A stretch of 64,000 bases of DNA. Source: Arthrobacter sp. CAN_C5. GTDB lineage: Bacteria > Actinomycetota > Actinomycetes > Actinomycetales > Micrococcaceae. The notes below the pieces were generated by a model. It was not told the origin of the DNA, did no database searches, and was given only the letters and a program-made list of their open reading frames with translations. The stretch covers positions 1,736,001 through 1,800,000 of the forward strand of contig NZ_JAGGMZ010000001.1 in NCBI RefSeq assembly GCF_017875735.1, written 5' to 3'. Below are positions 30,258 through 39,800 of this stretch, in pieces. The stretch's first letter is position 1. Each line of letters starts with the position of its first letter. The translations under genes and the position numbers were made by a program.

Positions 30258-30670
30258 AATCGGAACGACTGCAGGTAGAGAACCGGATCCGTGCAGCTAT
30301 CCGACAGTTGCTGGAAGGGGAGGTCCCGCTCGGAATGAAACGCGACATTACCAGCCTCTGCTCCATAGCGAACGTGTCTCGCGCCACCATGTATCGGACC
30401 TATCCGCATCTCAAAGCCGAGTTCGAGCAACAGCGGTTTCTGAGGGACCAAGCAGGGCCGAGCCCCGGTAGCACACCGGAACAAGAGCAGAAGCTGCAAA
30501 CCGAAAGGGACAGGCTCCAATTCCGCCTCGCAGAAATGGCAAGTAAGGTCCGTGAACTGGAAAATTTCAAGGAACAGGCGCTTTCAAGGCTGGCAGCCCA
30601 GAACGAGGAACTTCTGCGTCTGCGATCCAACAGCACGAACGTAGAGAACAAGGTTCAGAGCATCCGGTGA
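30254..30670 (+). CDS. tnpC: Tn554-type TnpC / DUF6262-like protein
   Basis: 138 residues. N-terminal HTH (DITSLCSIANVSRATMYRTY, around residues 33-52) followed by a long coiled coil (KLQTERDRLQFRLAEMASKV and on to the end). Matches the small third protein of Tn554-type elements that influences integration orientation and frequency. Coupled by ATGA to the tnpB remnant. Intact, but its partners are truncated or gone. Confidence 0.75.
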   Translation: MKSERLQVENRIRAAIRQLLEGEVPLGMKRDITSLCSIANVSRATMYRTYPHLKAEFEQQRFLRDQAGPSPGSTPEQEQKLQTERDRLQFRLAEMASKVRELENFKEQALSRLAAQNEELLRLRSNSTNVENKVQSIR

Positions 30671-30727
30671 GCCCAGACACGTCGCAGTCCTGCTCTGATG
30701 GCGCTGCTATCTTCGGTTGACGACCCG

Positions 30728-31369
30728 CTATTCAGCGTTCTGCGTCGAGTCCTCTTCACGCAATGACACCAACGACCCGTCGGCCATCACCGATTCAGGG
30801 GGTCTTGGCGGCAGGTGCCTGTACAAGCTCGATCGAGTGATTCCTGTCTCGTCGACAATTTCGGTGATTGACCGTCCGGCGTCGCGTAAGTGTGCGGCAT
30901 AGGCAAGCTTGGACGGATCGACAACGGAGGGCCTGCCCACTCTTTTGCCTTGGCTCGTAGCCACCGACCGGGCATGAGATGCGCGCTCAATAGCGTAGGT
31001 TCGCTCCATTTGCCCGAACAACGCCAGCATGACCAGCGCTAGTTGCGACATTGGGTCATCCGGTTTAGCCGAATCCACCCTGATGGGATCGGCTAGGTTA
31101 CGCACCCCAATGCCCCGTTGGGCCAGATCGTGAATCATGTTCAGGGTATCGCGGACGGCGCGGCCGAGGCGGTCGAGGGTGTGTACTACGATGACATCTC
31201 CATCGCGGGCGTAGGCCAATGCTGTGTTGAGTCCTACCCTGTTGGTAGTTGACCCAGATTTCTTATCCACGTAAATGCGCTCACGAGCAATCCCTACAGC
31301 TCGGAGCGCATCTATTTGCCGATCGAGGTCCTGTTTGGCTGTCGAGACACGGGCGTAGCCGAGATCCAT
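30728..31369 (-). CDS. Serine recombinase (resolvase/invertase family)
   Basis: 213 residues. Catalytic Ser in YARVSTAKQDLDRQIDALR at residue 9; VVHTLDRLGRAVRDTLNMI contains the conserved DRLGR; the E-helix region is LALFGQMERTYAIERA; the C-terminal HTH is RSITEIVDETGITRSSLYRH. Looks functional. It differs clearly from the resolvase at 56911, so the transposon carries two unrelated small serine recombinases. An imperfect inverted repeat just upstream (about 31379-31400) might be part of a recombination site. Confidence 0.9.
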   Translation of the reverse strand: MDLGYARVSTAKQDLDRQIDALRAVGIARERIYVDKKSGSTTNRVGLNTALAYARDGDVIVVHTLDRLGRAVRDTLNMIHDLAQRGIGVRNLADPIRVDSAKPDDPMSQLALVMLALFGQMERTYAIERASHARSVATSQGKRVGRPSVVDPSKLAYAAHLRDAGRSITEIVDETGITRSSLYRHLPPRPPESVMADGSLVSLREEDSTQNAE

Positions 31370-31509
31370 CTGCCCACCGTACCGGATGTCAGTTCCGTAC
31401 GCACCATTTGGGACCTATTTATGGAATTAGTTGTGGAACAGCAAATGCCGCATACATTACGGGGAAAGCGTGATTGCTAAGAGTGTTCCACTTCTAAGGA
31501 AGTGGGACG

Positions 31510-31683
31510 CGCCTAATAAGGCCGTGGATTGCTTCACATGTGGTGAGCACCAATCCAGGCTGGGCTGCGCAGACCCGGAAGGAGTACCGTTTCCGGTCCA
31601 TCCACGTGGCCAAAAACCTGGGCTGGAATGGCAAGGTCAAAAGCGACGGCACGCGGCAGTGCCAAAGCGACGACTCGGTGCAT
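31510..31683 (-). pseudogene. GlxA-type regulator remnant (cassette copy 1)
   Basis: The minus strand from 31683 reads MHRVVALALP, then AVAFDLAIPAQVFGHVD, and after a frameshift RYSFRVCAAQPGLVLTT. This is nearly identical to the first 45 residues of the intact gene at 48609. It then ends without the rest of the domain or the AraC HTH. It is divergent from the alpha/beta hydrolase at 31784. Confidence 0.85.
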
Positions 31684-31783
31684 GGGGCCACTGAACTAAC
31701 GAATGCACCAGCGAGCAGGATCCTTTTCATATGAGGCGTTTTTGTTATGCCCCGCACCTACCGGTAAATGACAAAATGACAGC

Positions 31784-33115
31784 ATGGTGATTTCCGGTTG
31801 GAAAAGAATGACGGCTGCCGTTCCTTTAGGGCAGGATCGTCCGCGTGGCGTTGGTCCCGGGCGGGGGCGCCTCAGCTGGGTGGTCGCCGGCGCACTCATG
31901 GCCGGTTTCCTCGCCGCCCTCCTGCTGGCGGCGGCCCCCTTCATCCCCGCGACGGAGAGCGGCGTGACCGGGGGCATCCTGCTGGGGTCCTCCCTAGGGT
32001 GGGCCCTGCTGGCGGTGCTGTCCGTCCGATTCACGGACCAGCCGCAGCGGTGGGCCGCAGCTCCCGCATTGTTCCTGGGGTTGGGCGGCCTAGTCCTGGC
32101 GGTGTTCGGCGCCCCGCTGCAGGAGGCACTCGCCTGGGTGTGGCCTCCTGCCCTGCTGGTGCTCGTGGTCTGGATGATCGTCAGGATCCGCCGGCAGCTG
32201 CTCAACCGGAGCGCGCGCGTACTGCTCTATCCCGTGCTCGCGTTGCTTGTCCTCGCGTCACTGGCGAGCGGGTACGAGACCGTGCGCGGAGCCCTCACGG
32301 CCGGGACCTCTCCGGGGCAGGGGCGGTTGATCGACGTCGGCGGCCACCGCCTGTACCTGGACTGTACCGGCTCGGGCAGCCCTACCGTGGTGATCGAACC
32401 CGGTGCGGGTCTGACGTCTTCGGACCTCGCCCTGATCGCCCCGACCGTGGCCAGTGACACCCGGGTGTGCGTTTATGACCGGGCAGGGCGCGGGTCGAGT
32501 GATCCGGCAACCGCCCCGCAGGACGGCGCGCAGATCGCCGCCGACCTGCACACGCTCTTGGAGCGCGGCGACGAGTCTGGACCGTACGTGATAGCCGGTC
32601 ATTCCTTCGGCGGCCTCTACGCGCTTACCTTCGCTGCCCGCTATCCGGAGGAGGTTGCGGGGCTGGTGTTGGTGGACTCGACCGCCCCGGCGTCCGACCC
32701 GGCACCCGACACCGCAGAGCCCGCGCGACCCGATGACACCACGCGTCGTCTCTCCGCATTGGTCGGCGCCGCAGGACGGTTCGGTATCGGCCCACTCCTC
32801 GGGGTGGAATCGGGCGACCATCTGCGGAGCACGGTGGACGAATACCTCGTCGCGGGGTCCTCGGTCCAGCAGGGCGCCGCCCTGAAGACCTTTGCGGACA
32901 AGCCGCTGGTGGTCCTGACGGCGGGTAGCGGCACCAGACCCGGGTGGACTTCATCTCAAAACGCCCTCGCCACTCTGTCGACCAACACACTGCACCGTAC
33001 CGTCATCGGCGCCACGCACGGGTCCTTGCTCGACGATGACCAGGACGCCGCGGAGACCGCCCGGGGCATCCTCGACGCCGTGACAGCAGTACGGAATGAA
33101 GAGGGCCTGCAGTGA
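31784..33115 (+). CDS. Membrane-anchored alpha/beta hydrolase
   Basis: 443 residues. The first ~165 residues hold about four hydrophobic helices (WVVAGALMAGFLAALLLAAA; GILLGSSLGWALLAVLSV; LFLGLGGLVLAVFGA; LLVLVVWMIV), then a fifth before the catalytic domain. The domain shows DVGGHRLYLDCTGSGSPTVV, the nucleophile elbow GHSFGGLYAL near residue 273, and His in ATHGSLLDDD near the end. Substrate unknown; the topology suggests an external or periplasm-like catalytic domain. Stop overlaps the next gene's start (GTGA). Paralogous fragments lie at 41031 and 48263. Confidence 0.85.
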   Translation: MVISGWKRMTAAVPLGQDRPRGVGPGRGRLSWVVAGALMAGFLAALLLAAAPFIPATESGVTGGILLGSSLGWALLAVLSVRFTDQPQRWAAAPALFLGLGGLVLAVFGAPLQEALAWVWPPALLVLVVWMIVRIRRQLLNRSARVLLYPVLALLVLASLASGYETVRGALTAGTSPGQGRLIDVGGHRLYLDCTGSGSPTVVIEPGAGLTSSDLALIAPTVASDTRVCVYDRAGRGSSDPATAPQDGAQIAADLHTLLERGDESGPYVIAGHSFGGLYALTFAARYPEEVAGLVLVDSTAPASDPAPDTAEPARPDDTTRRLSALVGAAGRFGIGPLLGVESGDHLRSTVDEYLVAGSSVQQGAALKTFADKPLVVLTAGSGTRPGWTSSQNALATLSTNTLHRTVIGATHGSLLDDDQDAAETARGILDAVTAVRNEEGLQ

Positions 33116-34734
33116 ATGGCCTCAAAACATACACCCATAGGAATGACAGAGAACGCGAACGAGTTTCCGAGTCGGGCAGTCATTTACGAGTAAAGGATTA
33201 CCGTTTATCCGGCACCGGCTGGCAAAGAGCGGGGATGTGGCTAGTCGTAATTGGTGTACTGATCTGCGTTGCACTGACGTTTTCGACCACGAGAGCTCAC
33301 GCGGGCGCGCCGGACACCCTGGACATTGCTGCGATCGACGGGTTTCTCGAAAACCAGATGCGCTCGGCAGCGATCCCGGGTCTTGCTGTGGCAATTACGC
33401 AAGGTGATCGGGTAGTGCACGTCCGTGGGTTCGGCCATGACTCACAGGGACGGCCGGTAACGGGCGACACCCCGTTCCGGATCGCGTCGTTGAGCAAGTC
33501 GTTCACATCACTGGCGGTACTCCAGCTCGTCGACGCCGGTCTGGTCTCGCTGGACGACCCGGTTATCGCACATCTCCCTGAGTTCCGCTTGAACGACCCG
33601 CGCGGGTCCGACATCACCGTCCGGCAACTGCTCGACCACACGACAGGACTTGCCGACAGCACCAGTCCCGATCTCAGTCGCAACCAGCCGGACACTCTCG
33701 CCGAGGCAACTGCGGCCCTCACCGCTGTGGACCTCGTCGCCATGCCCGGAGCCCAGTGGAACTATCACAACCCGAACTACGAAATCGCCGCACGCCTCGT
33801 GGAGGTCGTCAGTGGAGAGACATTCGAACACTATCTTCAACGCCACGTTTTCCAACCCATCGGAATGATCTCAAGTGTCACGACGAAAACGGACAACGAA
33901 CGAGTCGAAGGGCTCGCAGACGGGCATGTCGCACTGTACGGGACGCCAGTCGGGATGCGGGGGCCAGGTCTATTTGCTGCGGGGTCCGGGGGCGTGGTCA
34001 GTACGGCCTCCGACATGGCTCGGTGGCTTGCGGTGCAAACGAATTACGGGATGTCTGCCGACGGCAGCCGTATTTTATCTAAGCAAGGGCTGATTTCGAT
34101 GCACACCCCGAGCGCACCAAACGGGTACGCTCTCGGTTGGGATACGGACGGACCAGTCGCGGCACCGACTCGTCTGGAACACAGCGGCAACTTGCTCACG
34201 TTTAGCGCTTTTCAGGTGCTGTTGCCTTCCGACGACATCGGTGTCGCGTTGCTGTTCAATAGCAGCACTGCATTCTTGGACGAGCAATCAGCCATCATCT
34301 CCCGCGTCATCGACCTTATTGAAGGCGCTGACGTCCCACCGAGCGATACGTTGACACGCACCAACGTTATGAATGCAATTCTTGCCCTGCTCACCGTCGT
34401 CGGCGTGGCTCTAGGAGCTCGACTTACAATGCTTTCACGGCGCTGGGCCAGTAGGAGCGGTGCATCCCGGACACGCTTGGCGCTAAGCACTGTCCCGTTT
34501 GTTGCGGTAGTGGGGCTATGCGCGGCGTTTCCGCGCCTAGCCGAGCTGGCTTACGGCCGGGAGGTGACCTGGGTCGCCGCCGCCTACGGCTGGCCGGCCC
34601 TGGTGATCTTCGTCCTTTCCACAGGACTGGCTGCGCTCATCGTTCTGAGCACTCGAGTGTTGCGCCTGCATCAACGCAGGCGCGCTTCGAAACACCCGGC
34701 AACGGCGGGGCGACCAGTGCCGCCGCCTATGTAG
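33112..34734 (+). CDS. Serine hydrolase of the beta-lactamase/class C PBP family, membrane-bound
   Basis: 540 residues, GTG start coupled to the preceding hydrolase. An N-terminal signal or anchor helix (MWLVVIGVLICVALTFSTT) is near residue 42. Active-site motifs of the penicillin-recognising fold are complete: SxxK in RIASLSKSFTS, YxN in WNYHNPNYE and HxG in LEHSGNLLT. Three hydrophobic helices close the protein (ILALLTVVGVALGA; FVAVVGLCAAF; WPALVIFVLSTGLAALIVL). Could be an esterase, peptidase or beta-lactamase; the family does not allow a choice. Likely works with the coupled alpha/beta hydrolase at the membrane. Confidence 0.87.
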   Translation: MNGLKTYTHRNDRERERVSESGSHLRVKDYRLSGTGWQRAGMWLVVIGVLICVALTFSTTRAHAGAPDTLDIAAIDGFLENQMRSAAIPGLAVAITQGDRVVHVRGFGHDSQGRPVTGDTPFRIASLSKSFTSLAVLQLVDAGLVSLDDPVIAHLPEFRLNDPRGSDITVRQLLDHTTGLADSTSPDLSRNQPDTLAEATAALTAVDLVAMPGAQWNYHNPNYEIAARLVEVVSGETFEHYLQRHVFQPIGMISSVTTKTDNERVEGLADGHVALYGTPVGMRGPGLFAAGSGGVVSTASDMARWLAVQTNYGMSADGSRILSKQGLISMHTPSAPNGYALGWDTDGPVAAPTRLEHSGNLLTFSAFQVLLPSDDIGVALLFNSSTAFLDEQSAIISRVIDLIEGADVPPSDTLTRTNVMNAILALLTVVGVALGARLTMLSRRWASRSGASRTRLALSTVPFVAVVGLCAAFPRLAELAYGREVTWVAAAYGWPALVIFVLSTGLAALIVLSTRVLRLHQRRRASKHPATAGRPVPPPM

Positions 34735-34829
34735 CACCACCACCTAAACGCATAACCCCACGATGGCTAACTTGCTCGCCGATGGGTTCAACAACCTAGG
34801 CCCACACCGCATCGATAGGGAAGAGCCAT

Positions 34830-35270
34830 ATGCCACCCAATGAAGTTCGAGCCACGCCACGACCGACCCGTTCACCGACAGACGTGCCAACGGCCGCCAT
34901 AGTTTGGGGAGCAGTCGTCGGAGTAGGGCAAACCGCCGCACCGCTGGCCGCATGGTGGCTCCCACCGTCCGCAGTCTATGCTTTGGCTCTTGCCGTGATC
35001 GCCTCGGCCTATATCGGATTTGCTGTGGCCGACGGGCGTATCCGCGTGCTCCTGATCGAAATTGGAGTCGCCGCAGCCTTCGTCGTGGTCGCTGCAACAG
35101 CGATCACGGGATCAGCATGGATCATAGTCGCCTCGCTGACCGCGCACGGACTGAAGGACCTGTGGCAACACCGCACGCAATTCGTACGTAACACACGGTG
35201 GTGGCCACCGTTCTGCGTCACTGTCGACTTCGTCGCCGCGACGATTCTTACAGTAATTCTCCTTAGGTAG
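34830..35270 (+). CDS. Hypothetical membrane protein
   Basis: 146 residues with about four predicted transmembrane helices (AAIVWGAVVGVGQTAAPLA; YALALAVIASAYIGFAVA; IGVAAAFVVVAATAI; FVAATILTVIL) and a basic stretch LWQHRTQFVRNTRWW. No family recognised. It follows the serine hydrolase by 95 bp on the same strand, so may be co-transcribed. Confidence 0.6.
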   Translation: MPPNEVRATPRPTRSPTDVPTAAIVWGAVVGVGQTAAPLAAWWLPPSAVYALALAVIASAYIGFAVADGRIRVLLIEIGVAAAFVVVAATAITGSAWIIVASLTAHGLKDLWQHRTQFVRNTRWWPPFCVTVDFVAATILTVILLR

Positions 35271-35583
35271 TAAGTACCGATGGGTGATCCCGCGTAGTCC
35301 CCAGGAGACTGGACTGCGATCTCCAAGAACAAGCGCTATTAGGACGACTCGTCATCGCCCCGAAGGGCTGCATCTCGTCACAGCACTTCGCGTGCTCGTT
35401 CCGTGTCACGACTCAGGCTTCGCTTGCGTGCCTGCTCGCCGTGGGAGCATCCTTCAACGTCGGTTCGTCGGTGCGAGCTGAATTGTTAAGGGGATAAGCA
35501 CGCGCCGTCACAATGGACTAAAGATCAGCACGTTAGATCAAGCAACACCAAAGAAAAGACTCAGCAGAATTGAGCACCATACC
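35271..35583. other. Intergenic, no gene seen
   Basis: Short broken frames only. No IS ends, repeats or recognisable protein remnants were identified. Confidence 0.5.
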
Positions 35584-35865
35584 GTGAAGTTCTTGGACCA
35601 GCATCTCTCCTGCATTGATGAGAGAAAGGAACATGGATATTCCCAAAAAAAGACTCAGGCCGACCAGGGAATTCAGTATACTCGGGCACTCCAGTTGGTA
35701 GCGCTCTGCCTTACTACTAACACCCAGGCACTCGAGCATATCCGTCACAATGGACTGTACGAGGACGACCTAAACGCACTCCGTTGGATGCAAACATCCC
35801 TCGATGACATGCTTGCCACCATTCACGGGCTCTTGCAGGCGCACGACCATCGCTATCCCCAGTAG
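35584..35865 (+). CDS. Small hypothetical protein
   Basis: 93 residues from GTG (35584). Predicted mostly helical and soluble; contains ALQLVALCLTTNTQALEHIR and ALRWMQTSLDDMLATIHGLL. No recognised family. Lower GC than neighbours and no strong ribosome site. It ends about 50 bp before an IS3 element. An opposing frame (35533-35748, minus) is no better. Weakly supported. Confidence 0.35.
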   Translation: MKFLDQHLSCIDERKEHGYSQKKTQADQGIQYTRALQLVALCLTTNTQALEHIRHNGLYEDDLNALRWMQTSLDDMLATIHGLLQAHDHRYPQ

Positions 35866-35986
35866 ATGCATACGTACGGCCTCTAAAGTCGATGTGTGTG
35901 CTCCGTCGCAAAGCGACTGGGCTGCCGCGGGGATTTCGGACAGTGGGCCCTCATAAAATGAGGGTCTACCGAAAGTAGAGATCAGC

Positions 35987-36277
35987 ATGACCGCATCACG
36001 TAGACGATTTACCCAGGAGTTCAAGGACGAGCTGTGCCGCGAGGTGATCAATACTTCCAAGCCGATTAAGGACGTGGCCACCGCGTACGGTGTCGGCCCT
36101 GAGACGCTCCGCAACTGGTTGATCAAGTACCGCGAGGCCAACGGCGGCACGGAGACGGATCTGACGGTAACGGAACGGGCAAGGCTGAAGGAGCTCGAGC
36201 GTGAAGTTCAAGAGCTGCGGGCGGAGACTGCGTTCTTGAAAAAAGCCAGCGCTTACTTCGCGCGGGAGCAGCGGTAG
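35987..36277 (+). CDS. IS3-family transposase OrfA (element A)
   Basis: 96 residues. HTH of the IS3 OrfA type (ATAYGVGPETLRNWLIKYRE, around residues 33-52) and a C-terminal leucine-zipper region (ELEREVQELRAETAFLKKA). Stop TAG overlaps the GTG of OrfB by one base; the active transposase is normally an OrfAB frameshift fusion. Confidence 0.93.
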   Translation: MTASRRRFTQEFKDELCREVINTSKPIKDVATAYGVGPETLRNWLIKYREANGGTETDLTVTERARLKELEREVQELRAETAFLKKASAYFAREQR

Positions 36278-37170
36278 TGAGCAAGTATGAATTCATCGAT
36301 TCCCAAAAAGCTGAGCGGGCCAATCTGAATTCGGTGGTGAGAATGTGCCGCTGGTTGGCCGTCTCGACGTCCGGTTTCTATCACTGGGCCACCCGTCCGC
36401 AATCGGCCACAGCGGCCCGACGCGAGGCCCTGACCGCCCGGATCCAGCACTACTTCGAGGACTCCGAGGGGACCTACGGGTACCGGCGCATCCACGCCGA
36501 TCTCGCCGCGGAAAAGACCGAGTGCTCTCCCGAGTTGGTGCGGCAGATCATGCGCTACGAAGGCCTGGTGGCCTGTCAGCCACGCCCGTTCCGGATCACC
36601 ACCGAAGCTGACGCCGACGCGGCCGCGGGCATGCCCGACCTCGTCAAGCGCGACTTCACCGCCGACCGCCCCGGGGTGAAGTTCGTCGGCGACATCACCT
36701 ACATCCACACCTGGCAGGGATTCGTCTACCTCGCCACCGTCATCGACTGCTACTCCAAGAAAGTTGTCGGCTGGTCCATCGCCGATCACATGCGCACCGA
36801 ACTCGTCGCCGACGCACTCAAGAACGCCGCCGCCACCACCCGGATCGAGCCGGCCGCAATCTGGCACTCCGACCGGGGCAGCGTCTACACCTCGACCGAT
36901 TTCAGGGCCCTGGTGATCGGTCTGGGCATGCGATCCTCGATGGGACGCACCGGTGTGTGCTGGGACAACAGCATGGCCGAATCGTTCTTCTCAGCCCTGA
37001 AAAACGAACGCGTCTACCGGACCGTTTACGCCACCAAATCCCAGGCCCGCAACGACGTCATTCGCTACATCGAAGGGTTTTACAACAGCCGGCGCCGTCA
37101 CTCCGCGCTCGGTTACCGGCGGCCCAACGAAGTCCACTATGGTTATCAACAGCCAACCTTGGCAGCGTAG
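36277..37170 (+). CDS. IS3-family transposase OrfB (element A)
   Basis: 297 residues, complete DDE integrase domain: Asp in VGDITYIHTWQGFVYL, Asp in IWHSDRGSVYTS, Glu in WDNSMAESFFSALKNE; ends with YNSRRRHSALGYRRP. The N-terminal HTH_21 region includes TYGYRRIHADLA. No lesion. Confidence 0.95.
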   Translation: MSKYEFIDSQKAERANLNSVVRMCRWLAVSTSGFYHWATRPQSATAARREALTARIQHYFEDSEGTYGYRRIHADLAAEKTECSPELVRQIMRYEGLVACQPRPFRITTEADADAAAGMPDLVKRDFTADRPGVKFVGDITYIHTWQGFVYLATVIDCYSKKVVGWSIADHMRTELVADALKNAAATTRIEPAAIWHSDRGSVYTSTDFRALVIGLGMRSSMGRTGVCWDNSMAESFFSALKNERVYRTVYATKSQARNDVIRYIEGFYNSRRRHSALGYRRPNEVHYGYQQPTLAA

Positions 37171-37729
37171 AAGAATCCACTAATTCCGCTGTCCGAAATC
37201 CCCGCAGCAGCTCAGACATACACCTACTTTGGGACTGCCCACGGTTTGGTTGACTCGTGGGATTGATAGTTTCTTAGGCGGCTAGCGCCACGTTGTTGAT
37301 TGTCTCAAACTCGATCGGGGTTAGTTTACCGAGGGCTTTCTGCCGGCGTCGGCGGTGGTAGGTGCGTTCGATCCAGGTGATGATTGCCAGCCGTAATTCT
37401 TGGCGGGTTTCCCACCTTTTCCGGTTCAGCACGTTCTTTTGCAGTAGCGAAAAGAACGATTCTATTGCTGCGTTATCGCCGCACGCGCCGACCCTGCCCA
37501 TCGAGCCGGTCAGCCCGTTGGCGTGCAGCGCGGAAACGAACTTCCTAGACCTGAATTGGCTGCCCCTGTCGGAGTGGACCACGGTCGCGGAAGGGGCCCT
37601 GAGCGCCACGGCGTGGGCCAGCGCCGCGACCGCGAGGGAAGCCTTCATCCGCCCGTCGATGGAGTAGCCCACGATCCGGTTCGAGTGCAGGTCTTTGATG
37701 GCGCAGAGGTAGAGCTTGCCCTCACCGGC

Positions 37730-39388
37730 TTGAATTCTAGGCATCGTCGCAACACCCTGAAATTTAGGGAGCATGTTGTGGTCGGTCGACCTCGTGGAAA
37801 GCGGAACCTGCAGTACATGGCGAAGGAGCGGGAGGAGTTCTTTCATCGTTTGGATCGTGGGGGCACGATTCGTGCTGTCGCAGCCGAGCTCGGGCTGAGC
37901 GTCGATTCTTGTTACCGGTGGCGCCGCGAGGCGCAGCTGTCCACACTTCGCGTGAAAAACCGGTCGTATACGGCTGCAGACAAGGCTGAGTTCTTCCGAC
38001 GGCTGAAGATTAGCGGGAACGTGTCGAGGGTGGCGAAGGAACTCGGCTTTGTCCGGGTCACCTGCTACAAATGGGCGCATCAGGCCGGGATCTTCACAGG
38101 CACGGATACCCGCGCCCAGCGGGCACGGTTTCTCGATCTCCGAGCTGCCGGGGTAAGTCGGACCGCGGCGGCCAGCGAAGTCCAGGTCGACAAACGGACC
38201 GCGGCAGACTGGGACAAGGGCATCACCCAGATCACTGGCGGACGCCGCTACCCGGACGGGCGTGTGGTCCGCTACAACCAAGCGGCGATACTGGCAAATG
38301 TGAAGTCACCGCGCACCACCTACACACGAGGGACACCAGTTGATTTGGTGCGCCTCGAGACCGTTGTCAATGCCCGCTACCTCAGCCTGGTTGAACGCGA
38401 GCAGATCCACGATCTCCGCAGGAGCGGCCAGTCGATGCGTGCCGTCAGCCGGGTGTTGGGTCGCAGCCCGTCGACGATCAGTCGAGAGTTAGAGCGCAAC
38501 GCGTCCCCAACGATTGGTTACCTACCTTACGCGGCGCACCGTACCGCTGCAGCACGCCGGCCGCGGCCCAGGTCCCGCAAACTCGACGATGGGGCTTTGC
38601 GCGCCTATGTTGAGGTGAAGCTTCGGAAGCGGTGGTCACCGGAACAGATCAGCCACCGGATGGTGAAGGAGTTCCCCGAGGATCGGAGGATGCGGGTGAG
38701 TACCGAGACGGTCTATCAAGCGATCTACATTCAGGGTCAGGGCGCACTCAAGCGAGAGATAGCAGCCTCGATGCGCCGCGGGCGGACGAGAAGGAAACCC
38801 CGCCGTGATTCCGCCCATCGAACCCGACGTTTCATGGATCCCATGATTTCCATCGCTGAGCGCCCAGCCGAGGCCGACGATCGGGCAGTGCCCGGGCATT
38901 GGGAAGGTGATCTCATTACCGGCACCCTGAACCAATCGGCGATCGGAACTCTTGTTGAACGCTCCAGCAGATTCGTCTCGCTCGTGCACCTCGAGCATGA
39001 CCACACCGCTGAAACCGTGCGCGACGGGCTGGTGAAGACAGTGATCCAACTGCCTGATGCCTTACGTCGATCGCTAACTTGGGACCAGGGCGCCGAGATG
39101 TCCGAACACGTCTCGTTTCAAGTCGCGACCGACATGAACGTCTATTTCTGCGATGCCGGAAGCCCCTGGCAGCGCGGCAGCAACGAGAACACCAACGGCT
39201 TGTTGCGCCAGTACTTCCCCAAGAGCACGAGTCTCTCGACCCACACAGCGGAAGATCTTCGAGCAGTTGCTGCTGAACTCAACGAGCGCCCACGCAAGTC
39301 CCTGGACTGGGACACCCCGGCAGAGCGACTGCATGCTTTACTGGAACTCACATAGCGAGCCGGTGTTGCGACGATGCCTAGAATTCAA
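37730..39388 (+). mobile_element. IS30-family insertion sequence nested in IS3 element B
   Basis: 1659 bp. Near-perfect inverted ends, TTGAATTCTAGGCATCGTCG at the left and its reverse complement at the right. Flanked by the dinucleotide GC on both sides, a 2-bp target duplication. Removal restores the IS3 reading frame exactly. Confidence 0.93.
37778..39355 (+). CDS. IS30-family transposase
   Basis: 525 residues from GTG at 37778, chosen for the GGGAG just upstream and because it lies inside the IS; the frame stays open back to 37523 into the interrupted IS3, which is coincidental. Three HTH-like segments lie in the N-terminal half (VAAELGLSVDSCYRWRREAQ; VAKELGFVRVTCYKW; MRAVSRVLGRSPSTISREL). 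The DDE core follows: HWEGDLITG, LTWDQGAEMSEH, and CDAGSPWQRGSNENTNGLLR with catalytic Glu. Intact. Confidence 0.94.
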   Translation: MVGRPRGKRNLQYMAKEREEFFHRLDRGGTIRAVAAELGLSVDSCYRWRREAQLSTLRVKNRSYTAADKAEFFRRLKISGNVSRVAKELGFVRVTCYKWAHQAGIFTGTDTRAQRARFLDLRAAGVSRTAAASEVQVDKRTAADWDKGITQITGGRRYPDGRVVRYNQAAILANVKSPRTTYTRGTPVDLVRLETVVNARYLSLVEREQIHDLRRSGQSMRAVSRVLGRSPSTISRELERNASPTIGYLPYAAHRTAAARRPRPRSRKLDDGALRAYVEVKLRKRWSPEQISHRMVKEFPEDRRMRVSTETVYQAIYIQGQGALKREIAASMRRGRTRRKPRRDSAHRTRRFMDPMISIAERPAEADDRAVPGHWEGDLITGTLNQSAIGTLVERSSRFVSLVHLEHDHTAETVRDGLVKTVIQLPDALRRSLTWDQGAEMSEHVSFQVATDMNVYFCDAGSPWQRGSNENTNGLLRQYFPKSTSLSTHTAEDLRAVAAELNERPRKSLDWDTPAERLHALLELT

Positions 39389-39800
39389 GCGGTGGGGTGT
39401 TCGGTGATGTCGGTAACCCACCTGGTATCCGCGGCGTCAGCGGTGAAATCCCGTTGCAGCAGGTCATCGTGGACCGGCGGCCCGGCCTTGCGTCCACCGA
39501 CTCGTTTGCGGTGGATGACCGAGAGGATCCCGTTGGTCGAGCAGAGCCGCCAGATCCGACGTTCACTGGCCGCCAGAACGTTGCCGGCGTTGAGTTCGTC
39601 GGTGATGAATCGGTACCCGAACGCGGGGTCATCAGCGTGCACGTCGATTGCGGCGTTGATCAGGTGCACCTCTTCCCAGTCCCGGGTCGAGACGGGGTTG
39701 GCCTTCCATTTGTAGAAGGCTTGTTTGGAGAAGTTCAATACCCGGCAGGTCACCGTGACGGGGACACCGTCAGCGGCCAGTTCGCGGACCAGCGGGTAGA

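Larger units (their letters stand above)
35918..37214 (+). mobile_element. IS3-family element A, complete
   Basis: 1297 bp bounded by 26-bp inverted repeats (TGGGCTGCCGCGGGGATTTC at the left; 2 mismatches) with TG...CA termini. Flanked by a 3-bp direct duplication GAC on both sides (35915-35917 and 37215-37217). Two overlapping genes inside. A recent, complete insertion. Confidence 0.93.

Noticed and set aside
37523-37777. N-terminal 85-codon extension of the IS30 transposase frame
   Set aside because: It lies outside the IS30 ends, within the interrupted IS3; the GTG at 37778 with a ribosome site is a better start.
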